DNA from: Bacteroidota bacterium
GTDB taxonomy: Bacteria > Bacteroidota > Bacteroidia > Bacteroidales > Paludibacteraceae
DNA: 8,469 bases
NCBI GenBank assembly: GCA_021804525.1
Contig: JAJZHJ010000038.1
Span: 1 to 8,469, forward strand
Reading direction: 5' to 3'
Part shown: positions 1-5,290 of the stretch, piece after piece
Layout: each line of letters starts with the position of its first letter
Numbering within the stretch: position 1 is the stretch's first letter
Position numbers and translations under genes: made by a program
The notes under the pieces: model-generated
Databases searched by the model: none
Seen by the model: only the letters and a program-made list of their open reading frames with translations
What the model was told of the DNA's origin: nothing

Positions 1-2
1 CG

Positions 3-305
3 TCGGGAGATGGTATCAGTCTAGGCCAAAAGCAACTGATTGCCTTTATACGTGCGGTATTGCGAAACCCTGATTTGTTAATTCTTGATGAGGCAACGGC
101 CAATATCGATACCGTCACAGAACAACTTCTCGAAGAAATTCTGCAAAAACTGCCCGAAAGCACCACGCGCATTATCATCGCCCATCGCCTGAACACAATC
201 GAAAATGCGGATGAAATATTCTTTATTAATTCCGGTGCGGTGATTAAAGCCGGTTCGTTGCAAGACGCGGTAAATTTGTTGATGAAAGGGAAACGGGAAA
301 GCTGA
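3..305 (+). CDS. ABC transporter ATP-binding/permease protein, C-terminal fragment
   Basis: This is the 3' end of an ABC exporter gene that begins before the window; the frame is open from base 3 to the TGA at 303-305. The visible part is the second half of the nucleotide-binding domain. It has an ABC signature of the form ISLGQKQ (bases 18-38) in place of canonical LSGGQ, the Walker B segment LLILDEAT with its catalytic glutamate, a D-loop (NID), and the switch histidine in IIIAHR. The LGQ-type signature and this D-loop/H-loop spacing are common in MdlB/MsbA-like half transporters that export drugs, lipids or peptides across the inner membrane. That is a family inference, because the membrane domain is not in view. 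The TTG at 60 lies inside the conserved domain and is not a real start. No intrinsic terminator is evident after the stop. Confidence 0.9.
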   Translation, partial: SGDGISLGQKQLIAFIRAVLRNPDLLILDEATANIDTVTEQLLEEILQKLPESTTRIIIAHRLNTIENADEIFFINSGAVIKAGSLQDAVNLLMKGKRES

Positions 306-376
306 ATCTTTAGTTAACAGTTAACAATGAATCAAGCCTCGTCTGATAAGCAATCTTTCCGGTTCTGCTTAGCTGA

Positions 377-421
377 GACTCATCCGGTAAGAACCCTTTT
401 TGGCTCGACTCATTCGGTAAG
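377..421 (+). repeat. 15-base direct repeat, two copies 30 bases apart
   Basis: GACTCATCCGGTAAG at 377-391 recurs as GACTCATTCGGTAAG at 407-421, with one mismatch and start-to-start spacing of exactly 30 bases. The similarity does not continue outside the 15 bases. The copies lie in the spacer between the ABC gene and rlmN, about 95-140 bases upstream of the rlmN promoter box. They may be paired protein-binding sites or remnants of a dispersed repeat; the sequence does not decide. The rest of the 306-540 spacer also holds a small tandem GTTAACA duplication (313-326) and a possible 6-bp hairpin TAAGCA/TGCTTA (347-352 with 366-371). I see no gene in it. Confidence 0.6.
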
Positions 422-514
422 GCATAACACGACAAAGAAGAAGAAACCATTGACACGTCAATCTGCCATGATTTGCCCTGACTTTGTCGCTACTGCAATC
501 TCCATATTGTTTGC

Positions 515-522
515 TATCTTTG
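515..522 (+). promoter_or_regulatory. Bacteroidota -7 promoter box for rlmN
   Basis: TATCTTTG matches the Bacteroidota -7 consensus TAnnTTTG exactly and ends 18 bases before the rlmN ATG at 541. No good TTG -33 element sits 18-21 bases upstream; the nearest are a weak CTG at 493-495 and a TTTG at 483-486 that is too far away. The box implies a transcript start near 527-530 and a very short leader. It argues against any rlmN start upstream of 541. Confidence 0.6.
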
Positions 523-540
523 CATGAAGAAAAAGAATTC

Positions 541-1578
541 ATGGAAAAAGAGCCTTTATTAGGAAAAACGTTGACGGAATTGCAAGCTTTGGCCATCGAA
601 AACGGGTTGCCTTCGTTTGCAGGAAAGCAAATTGCCCAGTGGTTGTATGTGCAACATGCCACGGAAATTGCACAAATGACCAACCTTTCAGTACCAAAAC
701 GTGTTTCGTTGGCAGAAAAATATACTGTTGGTCGATCGGAGTCGGTAGAAGTGGCTGCTTCGGCAGATGGTACTCGCAAATATCTTTTCAAATCATCGCA
801 AGGCCATTACATTGAGAGTGTTTTTATTCCCGAAGAAGATCGCGCTACGTTGTGTGTGTCGTCGCAAGTAGGTTGTAAGATGAATTGCGAGTTTTGTCAA
901 ACCGGCAAACAAGGTTTTGCAGCTAACTTATCGGCAGCCGATATTTTGAATCAGGTCTTTTCGTTGCCTGAACGTGCACAACTCACCAACCTTGTTTTCA
1001 TGGGAATGGGGGAGCCGTTTGACAATACAGTGGAGGTACTCAAAGCGTTGGAGATTTTGACAGCGCCTTATGGTTATGCGTGGAGTCCGCGTCGCATCAC
1101 TGTTTCAACCATTGGTATTATCCCGGGGTTGATTCAGTTTTTGGAAAAGTCACAATGTCATTTGGCCATCAGTCTTCATTCCCCATTTGCCAACGAACGA
1201 TTGGCATTGATGCCGATGGAAAAGATTTATCCCATCGAGAAAGTGGTTGAATTGCTCAGAGGTTACGATTTCAGGCATCAGCGTAGGGTCTCTTTTGAAT
1301 ACATCTTGTTCGATCATGTCAATGACACTATGCGTCATGCGCGGGAGTTGGTGCGTATGTTGCGCGACATTCCTTGCCGCGTCAATTTGATTCGGTTTCA
1401 TGCCATTCCCGGTGTCGATTTGAAAGAAGCATCTGAAGAAAAGATGGTTTTTATGCGCGATTATTTAACGGAGAATGGCGTTACATGCACCATACGACGC
1501 TCGCGCGGAGAAGATATACTGGCTGCGTGCGGGTTGCTTTCGACTAAAAAACAAGAGGAAGAGCGTAAAGCTACCTGA
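541..1578 (+). CDS. rlmN: Dual-specificity rRNA/tRNA adenine-C2 methyltransferase RlmN
   Basis: This 345-residue radical-SAM enzyme matches RlmN, which methylates C2 of A2503 in 23S rRNA and A37 in a subset of tRNAs and so affects translation fidelity and peptidyl-transferase function. The 4Fe-4S cluster motif CxxxCxxC is C112-C116-C119. The two further catalytic cysteines of the family are present: C105, seven residues before the cluster (matching E. coli C118 to C125), and C330 in DILAACG (matching E. coli C355). GMGEP (155-159) fits the SAM-binding GGE-type motif. The N-terminal accessory domain (about 5-75) contains the typical KQIAQWLY segment. I chose the ATG at 541 because it follows the -7 box at 515-522 and fits the family N-terminus; a TTG at 484 would start before the promoter. 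Lysine- and glutamate-rich residues end the protein. pdxA follows 91 bases later with no terminator between, so the two may be co-transcribed. Confidence 0.96.
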   Translation: MEKEPLLGKTLTELQALAIENGLPSFAGKQIAQWLYVQHATEIAQMTNLSVPKRVSLAEKYTVGRSESVEVAASADGTRKYLFKSSQGHYIESVFIPEEDRATLCVSSQVGCKMNCEFCQTGKQGFAANLSAADILNQVFSLPERAQLTNLVFMGMGEPFDNTVEVLKALEILTAPYGYAWSPRRITVSTIGIIPGLIQFLEKSQCHLAISLHSPFANERLALMPMEKIYPIEKVVELLRGYDFRHQRRVSFEYILFDHVNDTMRHARELVRMLRDIPCRVNLIRFHAIPGVDLKEASEEKMVFMRDYLTENGVTCTIRRSRGEDILAACGLLSTKKQEEERKAT

Positions 1579-1608
1579 CCACATAAACATAATTAGCAAT
1601 CTTAATCA

Positions 1609-1643
1609 GCAGATAAATGAGCTTGAAAGATGTCATTTATCGC
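1609..1643 (+). other. Intergenic hairpin between rlmN and pdxA
   Basis: GATAAATGA (1612-1620) is perfectly complementary to TCATTTATC (1633-1641) around a 12-base loop. Flanking GC/GC pairs (1609-1610 with 1642-1643) extend the stem to 11 bp with a single bulged A at 1611. No T-run follows, so this is not a normal intrinsic terminator. It sits 26 bases before the pdxA start and could be an mRNA-processing or stability element, or a leader structure affecting pdxA translation. The structure is seen directly; any function is inference. Confidence 0.5.
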
Positions 1644-1669
1644 GATCATCACCAATAAGTAGATAGAAG

Positions 1670-2737
1670 ATGGAAGAAAAAAGAATGATCATAGGGATAA
1701 CACAGGGTGATATTAACGGTATCGGGTATGAGGTAATTCTCAAGACATTGCTCGAAAATCATATCTTTGAATTTTGTACTCCGGTTATATACGGCTCACC
1801 CAAAGTAGCCGCTTATTATCGGAAGACTTTGAATTTAGAACAATTATCCTTAAGTTCCATTGCCCATGTAAATGAAGCAAACGGGAAAAAAGGGTACATC
1901 ATCAATTGCACGAGCGATGATATTAAAGTAGATTTAGGAAAATCGACAGAAATAGCCGGAGAGGCTTCGTTTTTAGCATTAGAAGCTGCTACTCGTGATT
2001 TGGCTGCCGGAAAGTTGGATGCTATTGTCACGGCACCGATTAACAAAAAGAACATTCAGTCGCCGACGTTTACTTTTCCCGGGCATACCGAATATTTGGA
2101 GCAGATATTTAATGAAGGGAAGAAAGGCCTCATGCTAATGGTGAGTGATGTGGTTCGCATTGCAGTTGTGACGGGTCATATCCCTATTTATCAGGTGTCT
2201 GAATCATTAACACAATCGTTGATTGAAGAGAAAATACGTTTGTTGAATCAAAGTTTGAAAGAAGATTTTGGCATTGTTCGTCCGCGTATCGCCGTTTTGG
2301 GACTGAATCCTCATGCAGGCGACGATGGGTTGATTGGCGATGAAGAACAAACGGTTATTTTGCCGGCAATTCGTAAATGTGTGGACGAGGGGATTGTTTG
2401 TGTTGGACCTTTTCCTGCTGATGGTTTTTTCGGAGCAGGCTCTTTTACCAGTTATGATGCTATTTTGGCGATGTATCACGATCAAGGGTTGATTCCGTTC
2501 AAAACGCTTGCTATGGAAGAAGGTGTCAATTTCACTGCTGGTCTTCCGGTGATTCGAACCTCTCCCGGGCATGGTACTGCTTATGATTTAGCCGGACAAA
2601 ATCTTGCTTCTGAAACGTCTTTTCGCCAGGCTTTGTTTTTAGCTTACGATATTTATCGAAATAGAAAAACATACCATACGATGATGGCTAATCCGTTGAA
2701 AAGTAATCATGTAGCACGTGGAAGCTCCATTGAATAA
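1670..2737 (+). CDS. pdxA: 4-hydroxythreonine-4-phosphate dehydrogenase PdxA
   Basis: This 355-residue protein fits PdxA, the NAD-dependent enzyme that oxidises 4-phosphohydroxy-L-threonine. The product decarboxylates to 3-amino-2-oxopropyl phosphate, which PdxJ uses in the DXP-dependent route to pyridoxal phosphate. The N-terminal GITQGDINGIG segment (9-19) corresponds to the TPGDPAGIG-type motif of the family. The three metal-binding histidines are recognisable as H170 (VTGHIP), H215 (NPHAGDDG) and H270 (YHDQGL), close to E. coli 166, 211 and 266. A further conserved histidine lies in FPGHTEYLE (H139), and SPGHGTAYDLAG (298-309) is the C-terminal substrate/cofactor region. It is somewhat longer than the roughly 330-residue E. 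coli enzyme. A second ATG at 1685 (residue 6) is also possible as start; the purine-rich AGATAGAAG before 1670 gives no clear Shine-Dalgarno sequence for either. The gene probably shares a transcript with rlmN, since no TAnnTTTG box is seen between them. Confidence 0.96.
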   Translation: MEEKRMIIGITQGDINGIGYEVILKTLLENHIFEFCTPVIYGSPKVAAYYRKTLNLEQLSLSSIAHVNEANGKKGYIINCTSDDIKVDLGKSTEIAGEASFLALEAATRDLAAGKLDAIVTAPINKKNIQSPTFTFPGHTEYLEQIFNEGKKGLMLMVSDVVRIAVVTGHIPIYQVSESLTQSLIEEKIRLLNQSLKEDFGIVRPRIAVLGLNPHAGDDGLIGDEEQTVILPAIRKCVDEGIVCVGPFPADGFFGAGSFTSYDAILAMYHDQGLIPFKTLAMEEGVNFTAGLPVIRTSPGHGTAYDLAGQNLASETSFRQALFLAYDIYRNRKTYHTMMANPLKSNHVARGSSIE

Positions 2738-2754
2738 GCTATCAGATGGATAGA

Positions 2755-2824
2755 AAGATAGTGCAGTTGATGTTCGAAGTAAGGATTTGAAAAAGAAATA
2801 TTTGGAATCGAAATGCACTATTTT
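2755..2824 (+). other. Inverted repeat downstream of pdxA with a 48-base interior
   Basis: AAGATAGTGCA (2755-2765) can pair with TGCACTATTTT (2814-2824) as an 11-bp helix with one G-U wobble. It encloses 48 bases that hold only weak internal pairing (GATT 2784-2787 with AATC 2806-2809, and a TTCGAA palindrome at 2773-2778). It lies just after the pdxA stop and ends 23 bases before the -33 element of the ffs promoter. It may shape the 3' end of the pdxA transcript, although the loop is too long for a classic terminator and the T-run is only four bases. Function is unknown. Confidence 0.4.
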
Positions 2825-2847
2825 GGGGATAAAATCACGCTTAATAG

Positions 2848-2877
2848 TTGCCCAATTCATAAAAATGACTACCTTTG
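2848..2877 (+). promoter_or_regulatory. Bacteroidota promoter of the ffs-tRNA-Thr unit
   Basis: TTG at 2848-2850 is followed after 19 bases by TACCTTTG (2870-2877). This matches the Bacteroidota -33/-7 arrangement (TTG, about 19 bases, TAnnTTTG) very well. The SRP RNA helix begins at 2882, five bases after the -7 box, which fits initiation at or next to the 5' end of the RNA. Confidence 0.8.
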
Positions 2878-2881
2878 TCGC

Positions 2882-2977
2882 GGGTAAGTCCTACACGACC
2901 AGCTCCCTTTGAATCCCCCAGGGTTTGATCGCAGCAAGGGTAAAAGGTCGTAGCGGTGCGATGTAGTAAGCTTACCC
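2882..2977 (+). ncRNA. ffs: Signal recognition particle RNA (4.5S type)
   Basis: This is a small SRP RNA of the bacterial 4.5S type, which binds Ffh and guides co-translational targeting of membrane and secreted proteins. It folds as one long hairpin: GGGTAAG 2882-2888 with CTTACCC 2971-2977, CTACA 2891-2895 with TGTAG 2962-2966, CGACC 2896-2900 with GGTCG 2946-2950, and CCCTT 2905-2909 with AAGGG 2936-2940. The apical part is AATCC 2912-2916 with GGGTT 2921-2925. The GCAGCAAGGG segment (2931-2940) matches the conserved Ffh-binding AGCAGC internal-loop region. By this fold the apical tetraloop reads CCCA instead of the usual GNRA type. The exact ends are estimates from pairing. The 3' arm ends only 4 bases before tRNA-Thr, so the primary transcript probably contains both RNAs. 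Confidence 0.88.
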
Positions 2978-2981
2978 ACTT

Positions 2982-3055
2982 GCCTCTTTAGCTCAGTTGG
3001 CCAGAGCACGTGATTTGTAATCTCGGGGTCGTTGGTTCGAATCCGACAAGAGGCT
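2982..3055 (+). tRNA. tRNA-Thr (anticodon TGT)
   Basis: This 74-base cloverleaf has acceptor stem GCCTCTT (2982-2988) paired perfectly with AAGAGGC (3048-3054), and T as discriminator base at 3055. The D stem is GCTC/GAGC (2991-2994 with 3004-3007). The anticodon loop TTTGTAA (3014-3020) has TGT at 3016-3018, which reads ACA threonine codons. The T arm is GTTGG/CCGAC around TTCGAAT. The anticodon stem CGTGA/TCTCG carries one U-U mismatch in its middle. CCA is not encoded and must be added after transcription. It is the second RNA of the unit begun by ffs, and thrS, encoding the enzyme that charges it, starts 154 bases downstream. Confidence 0.96.
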
Positions 3056-3071
3056 CACTCAAAAAGTAAGA

Positions 3072-3097
3072 AGCTGTCTGTAAAGACGGCTTTTTTT
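3072..3097 (+). terminator. Intrinsic terminator of the ffs-tRNA-Thr unit
   Basis: AGCTGTCT (3072-3079) pairs with AGACGGCT (3084-3091) as an 8-bp stem with one G-U pair and a GTAA tetraloop. It is followed by T residues to 3097. It lies 16 bases after the tRNA 3' end and before the thrS promoter, so it separates the stable RNAs from thrS. Confidence 0.85.
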
Positions 3098-3112
3098 GTT
3101 GATAACCTCTTT

Positions 3113-3141
3113 TTGACTCATGCTAAAAAATTGTACCTTTG
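3113..3141 (+). promoter_or_regulatory. Bacteroidota promoter of thrS
   Basis: TTG at 3113-3115, 18 bases, then TACCTTTG at 3134-3141 fits the Bacteroidota -33/-7 consensus. Transcription would start near 3146-3149 and give thrS a leader of roughly 60 bases. The box lies downstream of the 3072-3097 terminator, so thrS has its own promoter independent of the tRNA unit. Confidence 0.75.
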
Positions 3142-3147
3142 CAGCAT

Positions 3148-3174
3148 GAATATGATTCTTTTTGGAGAATATTC
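3148..3174 (+). promoter_or_regulatory. Possible hairpin at the 5' end of the thrS leader
   Basis: ATTCT (3155-3159) can pair with AGAAT (3166-3170), with GAAT (3148-3151) pairing to ATTC (3171-3174) after a 3-base bulge. A competing 6-bp pairing is GAATAT (3148-3153) with ATATTC (3169-3174). The element would lie at the very start of the predicted thrS mRNA, 35 bases before the start codon. E. coli thrS is autoregulated through a tRNA-like leader, but this short AT-rich hairpin does not resemble a tRNA anticodon arm. A regulatory role is only a possibility. Confidence 0.3.
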
Positions 3175-3209
3175 AATTTACAATTCGATTAAGTTTTTCA
3201 AAATTCAGA

Positions 3210-5153
3210 ATGATGATACACATAACTTTTCCTGATGGCTCAGTGCGGGAGTACGCGAAAGGAATTACCGGTCTTCAATTGGCGGAAAGTATTAGCACTC
3301 GGTTAGCAGCTGAAGTGTTGGCTATAGGGGTGAATGGAGTGACGTTGGATTTGTCGCGTCCTATCGAAGATGATGCTACTATTCAACTGTATAAATGGGA
3401 TGATCCCGAAGGGAAACATGCTTATTGGCACTCATCAGCTCACTTGATGGCTGAAGCGTTGCAGGAGATTTATCCTGGTATCAAGTTTGGCATTGGACCG
3501 GCAATAGAAAATGGTTTTTATTATGACGTCGATCCTGGAGAGACGGTCATTAAAGAGAGTGATTTGCCCGCGATTGAAGCAAAAATGATCGAATTAATCG
3601 CCCGCAAAGAAGTGATTGTACGCAAAGAGATCAGCAAACAAGAGGCTTTGAATTTTTTCAAACAAAAAGGCGATGAGTATAAGGTGGAATTAATCAGCGA
3701 CCTGACTGATGGCACCATTACATTCTATTCACAAGGCAATTTTACTGATTTATGTCGTGGACCGCATTTGCAAAATACTGGAGAAATTAAAGCCATTAAA
3801 TTGTTGAGTGTTGCCGGTGCTTATTGGCGTGGCGATGAAAAACGCAAGCAATTGACGCGTATTTATGGCATTACGTTTCCAAAGAAAAAAATGTTGGATG
3901 AATATTTAGCATTTTTGGAAGAGGCAAAAAAACGTGATCACCGCAAAGTCGGGAAAGAACTTGAACTGTTCACCTTTTCGCAAGCAGTTGGAGCCGGCCT
4001 TCCACTTTGGTTACCGAAAGGAACTATTTTGCGCAATCGGTTGGAGGATTTCTTAAAACGTATTCAAAAACGGTTTGGTTATCAACAAGTGATCACTCCT
4101 CATATCGGTCAGAAAGAGTTATGGGTTACTTCGGGACATTACGCCAAGTATGGCAAAGATTCTTTTCAACCTATCCATACGCCGCAAGAGGGAGAAGAGT
4201 TTTTACTTAAACCAATGAATTGCCCGCACCATTGCGAAATTTACAAAGCCTTTCCTCATTCATATAAAGATTTACCCATTCGTTATGCAGAGTTTGGAAC
4301 GGTGTATCGTTACGAACAAAGTGGCGAGTTGCACGGTTTGACAAGGGTAAGAGGATTTACCCAAGATGATGCTCATATTTTTTGTCGCCCCGATCAGTTG
4401 AAGGATGAGTTTCTGAAGGTGATGGATATTATCTTTATCATTTTCAATGCACTCGATTTTAAAAACTTTGAAGCACAAATATCGCTTCGCGATCCCAATG
4501 ACAGAGAGAAATACATTGGCAGCGACGAAAATTGGGAAAAAGCTGAAAGCGCCATTGTGGAAGCTTGCGAAGAGAAAGGATTGAAAGCCAATGTCGTGTT
4601 GGGTGAAGCTGCATTTTATGGGCCGAAGCTTGATTTTATGGTAAAAGATGCCATTGGACGTCGTTGGCAGTTGGGAACCATTCAGGTGGATTACAATTTG
4701 CCCGAACGATTCGATTTGGAATATACTGGCGCTGACAACCAAAAACACCGTCCCGTGATGATTCATCGGGCACCTTTTGGTTCTATGGAACGTTTTGTAG
4801 CTGTTCTGATTGAACACACAGGGGGCAAATTCCCTCTTTGGTTGACACCTGAGCAAGTGGTGGTATTGCCAATTAGTGAAAAATTCAATGAGTATGCCCA
4901 TCAAGTGGCACAACAGCTCGATTTAAAAGATATTCGTGTTTCAGTGGATGACCGAAATGAAAAAATCGGTCGTAAGATTCGTGATAACGAATTGAAACGA
5001 ATTCCTTACTTATTGATTGTTGGCGAAAAAGAAATGGAATCCGGCGTGGTGGCTGTCCGCAAACAAGGCGAAGGTGATCAAGGTGTTAAATCAGTAGATG
5101 CCTTTGCAGCAGATATTAATGCTGAAGTAGAAAGAATGCTGCGGGTTTTTTAA
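3210..5153 (+). CDS. thrS: Threonyl-tRNA synthetase
   Basis: This class II synthetase activates threonine with ATP and charges tRNA-Thr in the cytoplasm. The 647 residues show the full family layout. An N-terminal TGS domain spans about 1-62. The editing domain has HSSAH (H74, H78) and CRGPH (C182, H186), which hydrolyses Ser-tRNA-Thr. The catalytic core carries zinc ligands C338 (MNCPHH), H389 (DDAHIF) and H519 (IHRAPFGS), close to E. coli C334, H385 and H511. Motif 2 includes [18 protein letters not shown], and motif 3 is GSMERF. The anticodon-binding domain follows from about 547. The start is ATG 3210 or the adjacent ATG 3213; the second gives the [10 protein letters not shown] opening most like the family. 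A TTG at 3162 would add 16 unconserved residues. It has its own promoter and terminator and lies directly behind a tRNA-Thr gene. All key residues are intact. Confidence 0.97.
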   Translation: MMIHITFPDGSVREYAKGITGLQLAESISTRLAAEVLAIGVNGVTLDLSRPIEDDATIQLYKWDDPEGKHAYWHSSAHLMAEALQEIYPGIKFGIGPAIENGFYYDVDPGETVIKESDLPAIEAKMIELIARKEVIVRKEISKQEALNFFKQKGDEYKVELISDLTDGTITFYSQGNFTDLCRGPHLQNTGEIKAIKLLSVAGAYWRGDEKRKQLTRIYGITFPKKKMLDEYLAFLEEAKKRDHRKVGKELELFTFSQAVGAGLPLWLPKGTILRNRLEDFLKRIQKRFGYQQVITPHIGQKELWVTSGHYAKYGKDSFQPIHTPQEGEEFLLKPMNCPHHCEIYKAFPHSYKDLPIRYAEFGTVYRYEQSGELHGLTRVRGFTQDDAHIFCRPDQLKDEFLKVMDIIFIIFNALDFKNFEAQISLRDPNDREKYIGSDENWEKAESAIVEACEEKGLKANVVLGEAAFYGPKLDFMVKDAIGRRWQLGTIQVDYNLPERFDLEYTGADNQKHRPVMIHRAPFGSMERFVAVLIEHTGGKFPLWLTPEQVVVLPISEKFNEYAHQVAQQLDLKDIRVSVDDRNEKIGRKIRDNELKRIPYLLIVGEKEMESGVVAVRKQGEGDQGVKSVDAFAADINAEVERMLRVF

Positions 5154-5177
5154 CTATCTTTCATTCAAACTTTTCTT

Positions 5178-5213
5178 AAACGCTGTATACTTCGTGTGTA
5201 GAGCGTTTTTTTT
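5178..5213 (+). terminator. Intrinsic terminator after thrS
   Basis: AAACGCT (5178-5184) pairs with AGCGTTT (5202-5208). A G-G mismatch and a second 5-bp helix TATAC/GTGTA (5186-5190 with 5196-5200) follow around a TTCGT loop. A run of eight T residues covers 5206-5213. It lies 24 bases after the thrS stop and should separate thrS from porZ. Confidence 0.88.
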
Positions 5214-5246
5214 ATTTTGAGAAGATAAACAGATCAATATATTTGC

Positions 5247-5254
5247 TACATTTG
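5247..5254 (+). promoter_or_regulatory. Putative -7 promoter box for porZ
   Basis: TACATTTG matches TAnnTTTG and ends 36 bases before the ATG at 5291. The nearest upstream TTG (5217-5219) is 27 bases away, longer than the usual spacing, so the -33 element is weak or absent. The preceding terminator makes a separate promoter for porZ likely. Confidence 0.5.
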
Positions 5255-5290
5255 TTCCGTTTCTTAATGATTTGATATTTAAAAGTCCGT

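Noticed and set aside
327..527. A 66-codon + strand frame in the spacer before rlmN
   Set aside because: It has no ribosome-binding site or recognisable protein features, and it ends at the rlmN promoter box. Its apparent THPVR/THSVR repeat only reflects the DNA direct repeat.
484..540. An N-terminal extension of rlmN from a TTG at 484
   Set aside because: It would begin upstream of the -7 box at 515-522, and the extra 19 residues do not look like any part of RlmN.
369..791. A 140-codon minus-strand frame over the rlmN 5' end
   Set aside because: It covers the rlmN promoter and coding sequence, and its translation resembles no protein family.
3162..3209. An N-terminal extension of thrS from a TTG at 3162
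   Set aside because: The 16 added residues precede the conserved TGS domain opening, and two tandem ATG codons at 3210 and 3213 fit the family start.
3056..3209. A T-box or tRNA-mimic riboswitch in front of thrS
   Set aside because: No T-box sequence or specifier-loop structure is present. The leader after the predicted transcript start is only about 60 bases and AT-rich.
3032..3235. A 67-codon + strand frame
   Set aside because: It begins inside tRNA-Thr, runs through a terminator and promoter, and overlaps thrS in another frame.
4272..4913. A 213-codon minus-strand frame within thrS
   Set aside because: It lies wholly antisense to the conserved catalytic core of thrS, and its composition is that of a shadow frame.
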